Source: CBFDBF01 sp050293315 (GTDB lineage Bacteria; Pseudomonadota; Gammaproteobacteria; Chromatiales; Chromatiaceae). From it: 23,733 nt of DNA. A model generated the notes under the pieces. The model saw only the letters and a program-made list of their open reading frames with translations, was not told where the DNA came from and did not search any database. The position numbers and the translations under genes were made by a program. Below, piece after piece: positions 1-8,190 of the stretch. The DNA lies in contig JBNKMS010000028.1 of the NCBI GenBank assembly GCA_050293315.1, forward strand, positions 1-23,733, read 5' to 3'. Each line of letters opens with the position of its first letter. The stretch's first letter is position 1.

Positions 1-87
1 AGGGATATCCCTTCGCTGGAGCCCCTGGGGCGGTGAGGAACGGAGGGAACCACGTAGTGGCAAGTCGTGGAGTGTCTTTTTCTTTCG

Positions 88-119
88 CCTATTTCTTTTG
101 GACAAGCAAAAGAAATAGG
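88..119. repeat. Perfect 13-bp palindrome (stem-loop), repeat-element type
   Basis: CCTATTTCTTTTG at 88-100 and its exact reverse complement CAAAAGAAATAGG at 107-119 flank the 6-nt loop GACAAG. This 32-nt hairpin would form on either strand. It has no T-run immediately after the stem, so it is not a classic terminator. It is probably the core of a dispersed palindromic repeat; that is inference from its look. Confidence 0.6.
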
Positions 120-190
120 TTCGTAGCCTCTGCTGGGAAAATAAAAAATCTCTGAAGCTTAACGGCTACGAAACTAATTACCTGAATTGC

Positions 191-224
191 TAAAAAGGAT
201 AAACATCCAGACCGGGTACCGGTC
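191..224 (-). terminator. Candidate terminator of the pepA-holC operon
   Basis: Read on the minus strand, 14 nt after the stop of the last gene, there is a perfect hairpin GACCGG-gta-CCGGTC (210-224). It is followed by a small hairpin GGAT/ATCC (197-208) that runs straight into a TTTTTA tract (191-196). The second stem has only 4 bp, so termination may be weak or need both stems. Confidence 0.4.
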
Positions 225-237
225 AAACAATCAGCCA

Positions 238-615
238 CTAGTTATCACCATCCGTTGGTGATTTGCTGTTTTTCTCCAACATCTTATCCAGCTGATCGCC
301 GAGTGAGCACTGGAGCTCTTTCCATATCGCGCGTTCAATGCTGCCGGTCAGTTGTTTTGCCGCACTCGCGGCAATCTGATGAGCCATTTGCTGGATCTCA
401 CCCTCAATCTGTCGGTGCAGCTGTTTGCGCATGGCCAATAACAGGGCGTTGCGGTTCGGGAGGTTGAGTCCCTGTCCTTTACTAGCGGCAGTGGACTGCT
501 GCTCCTGTTTTCTCTGTTCAGAGTCAACAACCTCATCCAGGATCGGGATGCCATCTTTATCAGTAGCCACTGTTATACCTTCTCCTGTTTTTTTGTCATC
601 GAAATCGTCAGACAC
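238..615 (-). CDS. Unknown 125-aa charged protein downstream of holC
   Basis: I do not recognise this family. The protein is hydrophilic, with an acidic, probably disordered N-terminal half (about residues 1-45) and a C-terminal half (about 52-115) rich in Q, A, L and charged residues that looks helical. There is no signal peptide or membrane segment. Its GTG start (613-615) shares one base with the TAG stop of holC, so translation is very likely coupled to holC. No strong Shine-Dalgarno is visible, which fits coupling. In many Gammaproteobacteria valS follows holC, but it is not seen here. The tight coupling to holC suggests a link with it, but that is inference only. Confidence 0.75.
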   Translation of the reverse strand: MSDDFDDKKTGEGITVATDKDGIPILDEVVDSEQRKQEQQSTAASKGQGLNLPNRNALLLAMRKQLHRQIEGEIQQMAHQIAASAAKQLTGSIERAIWKELQCSLGDQLDKMLEKNSKSPTDGDN

Positions 616-1046
616 TATTTTTTAATCTCATGAGTGTTTAGTGGATAGCCACGGTCTCGGTAAAAGCGGAAACGCTGGCGACTCTCTTGTTTAACCTGTT
701 CATCGTTGTCTACCAGTTCTGCAACCCGACTAAAACGGCTGAAGAAGTCTGGTACATCGGTGGCAAGGTTGATCAATACATCGTGTTCATTGCCGCTGTT
801 GTCACCATCTCCGATCAGGATTGGAGTCAGTTCAGAATCGGCATCAGTGGATATTCCGTGGGGTAGGAAACTCCCCTGACGGAAGGTCCACAGAAGTCTG
901 TCCAGGTGTTGTGACTCCCCTGCCGAGTTGGTATGTAGATATACTCTATGGCCTTGATGCCACGCCTTCTCAGTCAAGCGACACGCCAGTTGGTAGCGGT
1001 CACCCTTTGCCTGTCTTCCCAGAATGTAGAAATCAACCTGAGTCAT
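615..1046 (-). CDS. holC: DNA polymerase III chi subunit
   Basis: Recognised as HolC, a small clamp-loader accessory subunit. In the known family it pairs with psi (HolD) and links the replisome to SSB. The 143-aa length fits (about 147 aa in E. coli), as does the N-terminal pattern TQVDFYIL followed by the early LACRLTEKAW and V-Y-L-H segments and LDRLLWTF around residues 48-55. The start ATG (1044-1046) lies 3 nt after the pepA stop, and its own stop overlaps the GTG of the next gene, making a three-gene minus-strand operon. pepA-holC adjacency is a common gammaproteobacterial arrangement and supports the call. holD is not in the window. Confidence 0.9.
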   Translation of the reverse strand: MTQVDFYILGRQAKGDRYQLACRLTEKAWHQGHRVYLHTNSAGESQHLDRLLWTFRQGSFLPHGISTDADSELTPILIGDGDNSGNEHDVLINLATDVPDFFSRFSRVAELVDNDEQVKQESRQRFRFYRDRGYPLNTHEIKK

Positions 1047-1049
1047 ACT

Positions 1050-2555
1050 CTATTCGCTACGCCCACATCGCTTTAACAGGAACTGAGTGAGCAGCGGTAC
1101 CGGACGCCCGGTTGCCCCCTTCGCCTCGCCACTATTCCAGGCGGTGCCGGCGATGTCCAGGTGGGCCCACTCAAACTTTTTGGTAAAACGGGAGAGAAAA
1201 CAGGCCGCGGTAACAGTGCCTGCGCCACCACCAGGTGTGCCGATATTGGCTATATCGGCAAATTTACTGTCGATCTGCTCTTGATATTCATCCCACAGCG
1301 GCAGCTGCCAGGCACGATCACCACTCTGTTCACCTGCCGCCAGGAGTTCCGCGACCAATTTGTCGTTGTTGCCAAGCAGTCCGGAGGCGTGGTGCCCAAG
1401 AGCTATTACACAGGCGCCGGTCAGGGTGGCTATATCGATTACCACTGCCGGTTTGTAACGTTCAGCATAGGTAAGGGCATCGCATAGAATAAGTCTCCCC
1501 TCAGCATCTGTATTGAGCACTTCAATGGTCTGCCCTGACATGCTGGTCACGATGTCACCGGGTTTGTTGGCTGCACCATCCGGCAGGTTCTCTGTGGTTG
1601 GGATAATGCCCACCACATTTACCGGTAGCCGCATCTCCAGACATGCGGCCATGGTCCCGATGACACTGGCACCTCCACACATGTCATATTTCATCTCATC
1701 CATGGCATTGGATGGCTTGATTGAGATTCCTCCGGAATCGAAGGTGAGTCCCTTGCCTACCAGGACTACAGGCTTGCTATTGGCCTTACCGCCGCGATAC
1801 TCCATAACAATAAGCTTGGCCGGTTGCTGGCTTCCCTTGGCAACAGAGAGGAGGGCGCCCATGCCAAGCTTTTCCATCTGTTTCTCAGTTAAGGCCTTTA
1901 CCTGCAGCTTGCTGTATTTTTGCCCCAACTTTTTCGCCTGTTCCGCCAAGTATGTAGGGGTGCATATATTGCCTGGCAGGTTACCAAGGTCTTTTGCCAT
2001 GGATGTCCCGTTGGATATGGCCTGGCCATGTGCAACGGCGCGTTTGGCAAGCTGTAGCTGACGCCGGTCTGAGAGTAGCAGGGCGAGCTTTTGCAGGGGT
2101 CTGTTGGTGGACTTTGACCCGCTTTTGCACTGCTCAAATCTGTAGGCCCCACCGGTAGCCGCTATCACGGTATCGCGTAGCAGGGTGTAGCTGGAGCCGT
2201 CACTGCACTCCATGTCGCTCAGGGCGGAGATTGCCTCAGTGGCACCACTCTCGTTTATGACCGCTACCGCCTTGGTCACCACCTTGCGTGCGGTGGCCAT
2301 GGTGAACTCCTTTTCCGGGCCACAGCCGACCATAAGAATACGTTTACATTCGGTCCCTGGGACGTTATACAGCATCACTGTCTGCCCTGGCTTTCCCTCA
2401 ATATCCCCGTCCCGCAGGATTTTGCTTAAATAACCGCCACTTGCCTTGTCTACCTCCTCGGCGGCATCTGACAGCCTGCGTTTGGGATGTACCCCGAGGA
2501 TCAGGCAGGCGGTGCGCTGTTTCGATGGATTCCCCGATTTAATGCTGAATTTCAT
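1050..2555 (-). CDS. pepA: Leucyl aminopeptidase (M17), PepA
   Basis: Cytosolic hexameric M17 metallo-aminopeptidase that removes N-terminal residues from peptides. The E. coli homologue is also a DNA-binding cofactor in site-specific recombination and pyrimidine regulation. With the start at 2555 the protein has 501 aa. The expected two-metal and catalytic residues are present: K268, D273, K280, D291, D350 and E352, plus R354 in the signature NTDAEGRL. All sit two positions below E. coli numbering. The frame is open to an ATG at 2600, but the 2555 ATG is preferred: it has AGGAGA about 6 nt upstream, and its product begins MKFSIKSG, like E. coli PepA. It is the first gene of the pepA-holC-unknown operon and is divergent from lptF. 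Confidence 0.96.
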   Translation of the reverse strand: MKFSIKSGNPSKQRTACLILGVHPKRRLSDAAEEVDKASGGYLSKILRDGDIEGKPGQTVMLYNVPGTECKRILMVGCGPEKEFTMATARKVVTKAVAVINESGATEAISALSDMECSDGSSYTLLRDTVIAATGGAYRFEQCKSGSKSTNRPLQKLALLLSDRRQLQLAKRAVAHGQAISNGTSMAKDLGNLPGNICTPTYLAEQAKKLGQKYSKLQVKALTEKQMEKLGMGALLSVAKGSQQPAKLIVMEYRGGKANSKPVVLVGKGLTFDSGGISIKPSNAMDEMKYDMCGGASVIGTMAACLEMRLPVNVVGIIPTTENLPDGAANKPGDIVTSMSGQTIEVLNTDAEGRLILCDALTYAERYKPAVVIDIATLTGACVIALGHHASGLLGNNDKLVAELLAAGEQSGDRAWQLPLWDEYQEQIDSKFADIANIGTPGGGAGTVTAACFLSRFTKKFEWAHLDIAGTAWNSGEAKGATGRPVPLLTQFLLKRCGRSE

Positions 2556-2577
2556 ATATTCTCCTGCTACAGCCACA

Positions 2578-2597
2578 CCTGAATCTACAGATTCAGG
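2578..2597. promoter_or_regulatory. Perfect 8-bp inverted repeat in the pepA leader
   Basis: CCTGAATC (2578-2585), a TACA loop, then GATTCAGG (2590-2597) make a perfect palindrome centred about 32 nt upstream of the pepA ATG, just before its Shine-Dalgarno. It could be an operator or an mRNA leader hairpin. Nothing in the sequence decides between them. Confidence 0.4.
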
Positions 2598-2633
2598 CAA
2601 AACTCTATTCTAATACGCTGTTTTTAGTTACGA

Positions 2634-2660
2634 TTGACATATACCCTATCAGTCTACAAA
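2634..2660 (+). promoter_or_regulatory. Weak candidate sigma70 promoter for lptFG
   Basis: A consensus TTGACA (2634-2639) is followed after 15 bp by TACAAA (2655-2660), a 4/6 match to TATAAT. The short spacer makes it doubtful. It lies about 80 nt before lptF in the pepA/lptF divergent region. Confidence 0.3.
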
Positions 2661-2741
2661 AAACAGCAGCATTTACCACAGTTTGTTGCTATTACTTGAT
2701 AGTTTTATTCAGAACATGGGACTTATTGCAGCTTGAAGCAC

Positions 2742-3848
2742 ATGTTATCCATTATTGATCGCTATATTCTACGCGAGGTACTAAAGTCGTTTCTGGCGAT
2801 CCTTACAGTGCTGTTCACCATTTTCCTTGCCCAGATATTTATGAAGATACTGCAGCGGGCGGCAGTAGGCAGTATCAGTAATGATGTGCTGTTCACGCTG
2901 GTCGGTCTGGACGCACTACATGTCCTGGGTACGGTCTTGCCGCCGGCCTTCTTTTTTTCCATTCTCTACGCCATCGGCCGGATGTATCGGCAGAATGAGA
3001 TGACAGCTATGGCGGCTAGTGGGGTGGGGACGAAGCATATCTATCGCTCTGTCTTCTATGCTGCTGTTCCAGTATCGATAATAGTGGCCTGGCTCACCCT
3101 GTCAGTGCTGCCATGGATGAACCAGACGAAAGAGGAGATCCTCAAGATAGAGGAGGAGAATACTGAGTTTACAAATACAGTCGCTGGACGTTTTAACGAG
3201 TTCCGGCAAGGTGGTCTGGTCTTCTATGTAGAGGAGATGTCTGAAGATAAAAGCCGGCTGCGCAATATATTTGTGCAAAACCGACAGCACGGTAAATTGG
3301 GACTGATTACTGCGCATGAAGGTTATCAGTATGTGGATGAGGAGTCTGGAGACCGTTTTATCGTACTCCAGGATGGACATCGTTATGAGGGGCAGCCGGG
3401 TAATAACGAATACTCTGTTGGACAGATGAAGAAGTATGGGATGCGTATTGCCCGTCAACATGTGCAGACCGTGGCGGTATCGCAAGAAGCCCGTCCGACC
3501 TCTACAATTATTGGATCTGCAGAGATCGAAGACAGGTCGGAGCTGCAGCATCGTCTGCTGTTACCGGTTGCGGTTCTGGTGTTTACCCTGCTCAGTGTGC
3601 CACTCTGTCGTACTATGCCGAGAGAGGGGATGGCCGCGCAGATAGGGATTGCCATCCTGCTCTATGTCATGTTTATTAACATGCAGGCCCTGTCAGGGAA
3701 CTGGATGACGACCGGGGTTACCCCTGCATGGATAGGGCGGTGGTGGATCCACTTCGTTATGCTTGCCATAGGTGGGGTGCTGCTTTATCTCAAGTCCAAT
3801 CAGTTTGAACTTGCGCGTCGCCAGCTACTGGCCAGGTGGTGGCGATGA
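2742..3848 (+). CDS. lptF: LPS export permease LptF
   Basis: Inner-membrane subunit of the LptB2FG ABC exporter, which extracts lipopolysaccharide from the inner membrane and passes it to LptC and LptA. The 368-aa protein has the family layout: transmembrane helices near the N-terminus (about 15-35 and 60-80, then about 100-125), a periplasmic domain of about 130 residues (about 130-265), and a C-terminal set of helices (about 270-350). The early motif IIDRYILREVLKSF is typical. I chose ATG 2742. An in-frame TTG three codons upstream is also possible, and neither has a clear Shine-Dalgarno. The stop overlaps the lptG ATG by 4 nt (ATGA). The cytosolic ATPase LptB is not in the window. Confidence 0.93.
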   Translation: MLSIIDRYILREVLKSFLAILTVLFTIFLAQIFMKILQRAAVGSISNDVLFTLVGLDALHVLGTVLPPAFFFSILYAIGRMYRQNEMTAMAASGVGTKHIYRSVFYAAVPVSIIVAWLTLSVLPWMNQTKEEILKIEEENTEFTNTVAGRFNEFRQGGLVFYVEEMSEDKSRLRNIFVQNRQHGKLGLITAHEGYQYVDEESGDRFIVLQDGHRYEGQPGNNEYSVGQMKKYGMRIARQHVQTVAVSQEARPTSTIIGSAEIEDRSELQHRLLLPVAVLVFTLLSVPLCRTMPREGMAAQIGIAILLYVMFINMQALSGNWMTTGVTPAWIGRWWIHFVMLAIGGVLLYLKSNQFELARRQLLARWWR

Positions 3849-4909
3849 CGGTGCTTAATCGCTATATCGGCAAGACTGTAATCATCAATATACTAGTGAT
3901 GCTGATCATCCTGTTGGCGATGGTGGCCTTCGGCAACCTGGTTAATGAGCTGAAAGATGTAGGGGAGGGGGACTATGCTACTGCCGATGCCTTCCTCTAT
4001 ATTTTGATGATTCTACCCCGACGTATCTATGAGCTATTCCCTGTGGCAGTGCTACTCGGGAGTATGGTGGGGCTGGGCGGGCTGGCCAGCCATTCGGAGT
4101 TGACCGCTATGCGGGCGGCCGGTGTCTCTCTCTATCAGATTATTATGGCAGTACTCAAGGCCGGTGTAGTGATGATGGCGCTGGTCATAGTAGTGGGCGA
4201 GTTTATCGCGCCGGTTACTGAGCAGTACGCAGAGAGCATGCGCTCCTCTAAGATATCCAAACAGATCACCATGCAGTCGGAGTACGGCTTTTGGGCCAGG
4301 GATGGGGAGTCGTTTGTCAATATTCGTAAGATCCTGCCGGGTGCCAGGCTCGAGGATATCTATATCTATGAGTTTACCGAAGATGGTCGGCTCAGCATTG
4401 CCACTCATGCGGCGTACGCGCAATATCGTGATGATCGCTGGCTGCTGAGCGATATTCAGCAGAGTATCTTTAGCACCGATCGGGTGGATAGCAGAAAGCT
4501 TGAAACGGCTGCATGGGAGTCCATGCTGGATCCATCTCTACTGAATGTTGTGGTAGTACGACCCACTATGCTGCCGATCTGGGGTTTGTATCGATATATC
4601 GGGTTTATGCATGATAACGGGCAGAGTGCCATCCCGTTTGAGGTGGCCTTCTGGAGTAAACTGGTCATGCCGATAGTTACCCTGGTTATGGTCTTTCTCG
4701 CTGTTCCGTTTGTATTTGGGGTGTTGCGTAGTGTCGGGATTGGTTCCCGTGTCTTTGCCGGTACCCTTATTGGCACCACCTTTTTTCTACTGAACAAGGT
4801 GTTCAGCCATATGGCAGTGGTCTATGAGTTGAGCCCGCTGTTTGCAGCCTCACTGCCGTTGCTGTTAGTGAGCGGATTGTCTTTTTGGATGATGCGTAGG
4901 GTGTACTGA
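3845..4909 (+). CDS. lptG: LPS export permease LptG
   Basis: Second transmembrane subunit of LptB2FG, partner of LptF. The protein has 354 aa with the same fold: N-terminal helices (about 10-35 and 50-75, then 95-120), a periplasmic domain in the middle, and C-terminal helices (about 270-350) ending in a short basic tail. The segment ELTAMRAAGVSLYQI (around residue 80) is the cytoplasmic coupling region characteristic of YjgP/YjgQ proteins. The start ATG overlaps the lptF TGA. An AGGTGG 5 nt upstream serves as ribosome binding site and rules out the GTG codons further upstream. It is convergent with the next gene, with only 12 nt between the stops. Confidence 0.93.
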   Translation: MTVLNRYIGKTVIINILVMLIILLAMVAFGNLVNELKDVGEGDYATADAFLYILMILPRRIYELFPVAVLLGSMVGLGGLASHSELTAMRAAGVSLYQIIMAVLKAGVVMMALVIVVGEFIAPVTEQYAESMRSSKISKQITMQSEYGFWARDGESFVNIRKILPGARLEDIYIYEFTEDGRLSIATHAAYAQYRDDRWLLSDIQQSIFSTDRVDSRKLETAAWESMLDPSLLNVVVVRPTMLPIWGLYRYIGFMHDNGQSAIPFEVAFWSKLVMPIVTLVMVFLAVPFVFGVLRSVGIGSRVFAGTLIGTTFFLLNKVFSHMAVVYELSPLFAASLPLLLVSGLSFWMMRRVY

Positions 4910-4921
4910 CCGCCCTGTCTG

Positions 4922-5359
4922 TTAGTTCGAGGCAGGCCTTGATATCACCAGTTTTGTATTCGATATACGGTCGTGCCAGGCGAGTTGCTCCCGATCTACC
5001 AGGATCCAGAGAAAACCAAGACCACAGATCGCCCAGGAGAGCAGGGCCGCAACATAGCGTAGTAGCGCATCCTTGAGTTCAAGCGGTTGGCCATCACCCC
5101 GCACCACTCGAAGATGCCAGACACGCATACCCAGGGTCTGACCGCCACGGATCCAAAACCAGACAAAAAATCCGACCGATACCAGCAGTAGATAGAGGCG
5201 ATACAGCAGGTTGGTTGGATCCAGGTCGTAGCCCAGCCCCATCTCAAGCGGTAGGGTGACTAATGTTACAGCAACCAGCAGTATCGCAGCCAACAGCATG
5301 CTGTCGTAGAGGATGGCTGCCATTCGGCGGAGAAAACCTGGTGTTGCTGACATGTTCAT
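4922..5359 (-). CDS. RDD-family membrane protein
   Basis: Small integral membrane protein of 145 aa. The RDD signature is spread along it: FLRRMAAILYDSMLL at residues 9-23, with the R and D of the family, and later GGQTLGMRVWHLRVV (about 72-86). Three or four hydrophobic segments are visible (about 16-38, 52-70, 104-122). RDD proteins are poorly characterised; some have been linked to ion exchange, but function cannot be read from this sequence. The start ATG overlaps the TGA of the radical SAM gene by 4 nt, so it is the last gene of a tightly coupled three-gene operon. Confidence 0.85.
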   Translation of the reverse strand: MNMSATPGFLRRMAAILYDSMLLAAILLVAVTLVTLPLEMGLGYDLDPTNLLYRLYLLLVSVGFFVWFWIRGGQTLGMRVWHLRVVRGDGQPLELKDALLRYVAALLSWAICGLGFLWILVDREQLAWHDRISNTKLVISRPASN

Positions 5360-5952
5360 CCCACCAGACCGAGGGTGCGTTGTTTAAATTCTACCCCCAA
5401 ATCTAGTGCAATACGTTCGCAGGCGGCAATATCCACACCCTCTAGGCCTGCTATGGCAGTGGCAGTAACCTTGTCGATATAGTCAGGGGCCAGACGTAGG
5501 AACTCCAGCATGGCCTCATACGAGCCCTGCATTGCAGGCAGGCAGTGGCGGTCGTATACCTCTCGGTTTTGGGCGTTTAAGGAGATAGAGAGAGAATCAA
5601 CCCAGGGCGCCATCTCCGGCAGCACATTGCGTCCGTGCACCAGATTGGCCAGACCATCACTGTTGACCCTAACCGATCCTCCCTTCTGTTTGATCTGGTG
5701 TGCCACCTCCAGCATAACCTTGAGACGCAGGGTCGGCTCCCCGTAGCCACAGAAGACAACCTCGGAGTAGGCGGTGGGGTCGCCGATAGACGCTATGATC
5801 TCCTCTACAGAGGGGCGATGATCAAGGCTTAGGTCATAATTATGTAGCTGGAAGCTGCCACTGTTTTTTGGACAGAAGCTGCAGCCCAGGGTGCAACGAT
5901 CGGTGATATTTAGATAGAGGCGATCATCTATCTGGTAGCTGATCTGAGACAT
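5356..5952 (-). CDS. Short radical SAM protein (TatD-associated type)
   Basis: Compact 198-aa radical SAM protein. The [4Fe-4S] cluster motif CX3CX2C is C20, C24 and C27, in the context NITDRCTLGCSFC. The segment VVFCGYGEPTLR (about 66-77) matches the SAM-binding GGE-like strand. HGRNVLP and SLSISLNAQN (about 106-127) resemble the small family usually found beside tatD genes. The substrate is unknown in that family. Here no tatD is present: the gene abuts an HDOD gene upstream with no intergenic base (TAG directly followed by ATG) and overlaps the RDD gene downstream by 4 nt. It is shorter than most radical SAM enzymes but not truncated for this family. The subfamily assignment is from memory. 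Confidence 0.85.
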   Translation of the reverse strand: MSQISYQIDDRLYLNITDRCTLGCSFCPKNSGSFQLHNYDLSLDHRPSVEEIIASIGDPTAYSEVVFCGYGEPTLRLKVMLEVAHQIKQKGGSVRVNSDGLANLVHGRNVLPEMAPWVDSLSISLNAQNREVYDRHCLPAMQGSYEAMLEFLRLAPDYIDKVTATAIAGLEGVDIAACERIALDLGVEFKQRTLGLVG

Positions 5953-7281
5953 CTACTCCGCCTTGCCAGGTGTCAGTTGCTGCGAGAGTTTAAATCCAAT
6001 TCGTTTAAACAGACCAAAGCGTTCACTGCTAAGAGAGCCTGGCTCCGTGGCGTCGGCATAGAGCATACCGATCGGTTTGTTATCTACAAACAGGGAGAGG
6101 GCAAAAAACCCGCGAGTATCAATACTGTCGTGTAGGGAGTTCGGGATCATGTTTAGATATCTGTTTCTGGTTGTGGCGTTAAGCCATAGCCCCTGGGGTT
6201 TTTTCAGCATGATAGCAAATAGATCGTTTTTGCCTAGAGGAATGGAGAGTAGGCGTAGCGGGTCATCCTCAGTTGCACCCATAACAAAGCGGGAGCGCAG
6301 AGATTTACGGTCACTGCTAAGGATAGCGAACATCACCCGTTGCAGGCCAAGCTCCTTGCGCAACAGTGTCATGTATTGGGCAAAGATCTTCTGTAATCTG
6401 ATATTTGGGCTCTCCAGCCTACCCTTGAGTGGGGTGAGAAACTGGGTTGCTGTCACCGGTAGAGGTAGCGCCTCCATCTCCCTGGCCACATCAACAGCCA
6501 TCTCATGCAAGGATGAATTTAGATGATCATTGGATAGCCCCTGCAGTTGTGCCAGTTGGTCGGTTAGATCAAGACACTGTTCTGATCCCCAGTCATGCTC
6601 TGAGGCGCGTGCCAGGGTTATCGCCAGCACCACCTCCAGTTGGCGGGTCTTTAGTGGCCAGCACTGCTCCAGTACTGCGGCGGTCAGCGTTGGTAGTTGC
6701 CACTCTCTGACCAGTGCAAGGCTGAGCTGGCTTAGGCTGAAACCCAGGATCTCAATTGCTGCGCTGTTATGGTCTGCCCCTGCTGTCACCAGGGACTCTA
6801 TCTCTCTCATTTTATCTTCGGCATGGGCCCATAGGGCCATTTCACCGCAGCTGTAGAACATGGCGGCAAGCCACATCTCCTCCGGATTACTATCATCGCG
6901 ATGCCGGCCCCATTCACGAGCGTAGTGTGCCGCATGGATCGCCCTGGAGTAACAGCGGGTCAGTCCATCATTGCCCACATGTTTGGTCCCCAGCAGAGGC
7001 GTTATCCCCTGCATGATCCTGCGGAGCGTGGGCAGTCCCAGCTTGGAGATGGCATGGGCCAGAGAGTGGGGGGGGTCCTGCTTGGCAGCGGATGAGGCGG
7101 TGGTAAAACTACGAAATATGGCCAAGGCGAACCCCGGGTCACGGTCTATGACCTGCTGCAGCTCTGTATTGGTGCTGTTGGGCTCATCCAGTAGCTCGGC
7201 GGTGCGCTGTAGCGTCGGGGTCATCGCCGGCAGGGGTGGTTTGCCTAGAGTTTTAGTCCACTCGTTGAGAGTGTTGCGCAT
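5953..7281 (-). CDS. HDOD-domain signalling protein with GAF-like C-terminus
   Basis: Protein of 442 aa. The N-terminal part (about 10-215) fits the HDOD domain, a non-catalytic HD relative: PPLPAMTPTLQRTAELLDEP, the VIDRDPGFALAIFR helix, AISKLGLPTLRRI, and a mid-region MWLAAMFYSCGEMAL where HD hydrolases would carry their metal-binding HD pair. The C-terminal part (about 285-435), with the RVMFAILSSDRKSLRSR and FFALSLFVDNKPIGMLYAD stretches, reads like a GAF or GAF-like sensor. HDOD proteins act in signalling and regulation, but the partner and ligand are unknown. It is the first gene of the HDOD/radical SAM/RDD operon and divergent from yebC; AGGA lies about 10 nt before the ATG. The GAF call is less certain than HDOD. 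Confidence 0.82.
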   Translation of the reverse strand: MRNTLNEWTKTLGKPPLPAMTPTLQRTAELLDEPNSTNTELQQVIDRDPGFALAIFRSFTTASSAAKQDPPHSLAHAISKLGLPTLRRIMQGITPLLGTKHVGNDGLTRCYSRAIHAAHYAREWGRHRDDSNPEEMWLAAMFYSCGEMALWAHAEDKMREIESLVTAGADHNSAAIEILGFSLSQLSLALVREWQLPTLTAAVLEQCWPLKTRQLEVVLAITLARASEHDWGSEQCLDLTDQLAQLQGLSNDHLNSSLHEMAVDVAREMEALPLPVTATQFLTPLKGRLESPNIRLQKIFAQYMTLLRKELGLQRVMFAILSSDRKSLRSRFVMGATEDDPLRLLSIPLGKNDLFAIMLKKPQGLWLNATTRNRYLNMIPNSLHDSIDTRGFFALSLFVDNKPIGMLYADATEPGSLSSERFGLFKRIGFKLSQQLTPGKAE

Positions 7282-7429
7282 TGCAGCGTGATCCTTTTAA
7301 TCCAGAAAAACCGCTACATGAGAACACAAACAACAGATTATGCAAACGTGTAAATACTCATGGATAGTGTGTTTCTGCCTCTTCTCAGGAGTGGTAAACT
7401 CCATTAATTGCAAATTGAGGAAATTATGT

Positions 7430-8179
7430 ATGGCAGGACATAGTAAATGGGCCAATATCAAGCACAAGAAGGCGGCCAATGATAAAAAACGCGGCAAGAT
7501 ATGGACCAAGCTGCTGCGTGAGGTTACGGTAGCGGCCCGCGCCGGTGGGGGCGAGATCGACTCCAATCCTCGACTGCGGTTGGCTGTGGATAAGGCGAAT
7601 AGCGCAAATGTCCCCAGAGACACCATTGAACGCGCCGTCAAGCGTGGCTCTGGTGATGGTGAAGGCGAGAATTACGACGAGATAAGGTACGAGGGTTACG
7701 GCCCGGGTGGAACCGCGGTAATGGTCGACTGTATGACCGATAACCGCAATCGCACTGCCTCTGAGGTGCGTCATGCATTTACCAAACATGGTGGCAACCT
7801 CGGTACCGATGGCTCGGTTGCCTATATGTTCAGCAAACAGGGCATCATCAGCTATGCCCCGGGGGCTGATGAGGACGGGATCATGGATGTGGCCATAGAG
7901 GCTGGAGCTGAGGATGTAGTCACAGATGATGATGGCTCTATCGATGTTATGACCACACCGGATGATCTCTCTGATGTTAAAACCGCGCTGCTGGATGCTG
8001 GATATATGCCGGAGAGTGCCGAGGTGACCTTCCACGCGGCCACCAGGGCGGAGATGGACCAGGATACTGCGGAGAAGCTGATGAAGATGGTAGATACCTT
8101 GGAGGACCTGGATGATGTACAGGAGGTATATACCAATGCCGACATCAGCGATGAAATAATGGACGCGTTAGAGGGGTGA
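7430..8179 (+). CDS. yebC: YebC/PmpR-family protein (TACO1-like)
   Basis: Conserved 249-aa cytosolic protein of the YebC/TACO1 family. The family was long called a transcriptional regulator and has more recently been tied to translation through difficult peptide stretches. The N-terminus MAGHSKWANIKHKKA is the family hallmark, followed by GGGEIDSNPRLRLAVDKA and GYGPGGTAVMVDCMTDNRNR. The frame is open further upstream to 7340, but ATG 7430 is right: it starts the hallmark peptide and has GAGG 9 nt upstream. A small hairpin (GGAGT/ACTCC, 7388-7402) lies in the leader. It heads the block leading into ruvC, as in many Gammaproteobacteria, and its TGA lies 11 nt before the ruvC ATG. Confidence 0.96.
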   Translation: MAGHSKWANIKHKKAANDKKRGKIWTKLLREVTVAARAGGGEIDSNPRLRLAVDKANSANVPRDTIERAVKRGSGDGEGENYDEIRYEGYGPGGTAVMVDCMTDNRNRTASEVRHAFTKHGGNLGTDGSVAYMFSKQGIISYAPGADEDGIMDVAIEAGAEDVVTDDDGSIDVMTTPDDLSDVKTALLDAGYMPESAEVTFHAATRAEMDQDTAEKLMKMVDTLEDLDDVQEVYTNADISDEIMDALEG

Positions 8180-8190
8180 AACCGGTATCG

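Larger units (their letters stand above)
1..237. other. Non-coding stretch with a dispersed-repeat-like sequence
   Basis: I see no convincing gene here. The left part, about 1-128, is a G-rich tract followed by pyrimidine runs and a strong palindrome (listed separately). A second, shorter inverted pair, CGTAGCC at 122-128 and GGCTACG at 164-170, brackets an A-rich stretch. The general look (G-rich lead, then TTTCTTT...GGACAAGC...AAAGAAA) resembles repetitive extragenic elements I remember from proteobacterial genomes, but only one copy lies in the window, so repetitiveness cannot be shown from this sequence. The right part, about 190-224, holds the candidate terminator of the minus-strand operon. 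Confidence 0.5.

Noticed and set aside
1513..2061. 182-codon open frame on the plus strand inside pepA
   Set aside because: Exactly antisense to a confident, motif-bearing gene; the peptide shows no family pattern.
7424..8035. 203-codon open frame antisense to yebC
   Set aside because: yebC on the other strand has the full family signature; this is a composition shadow.
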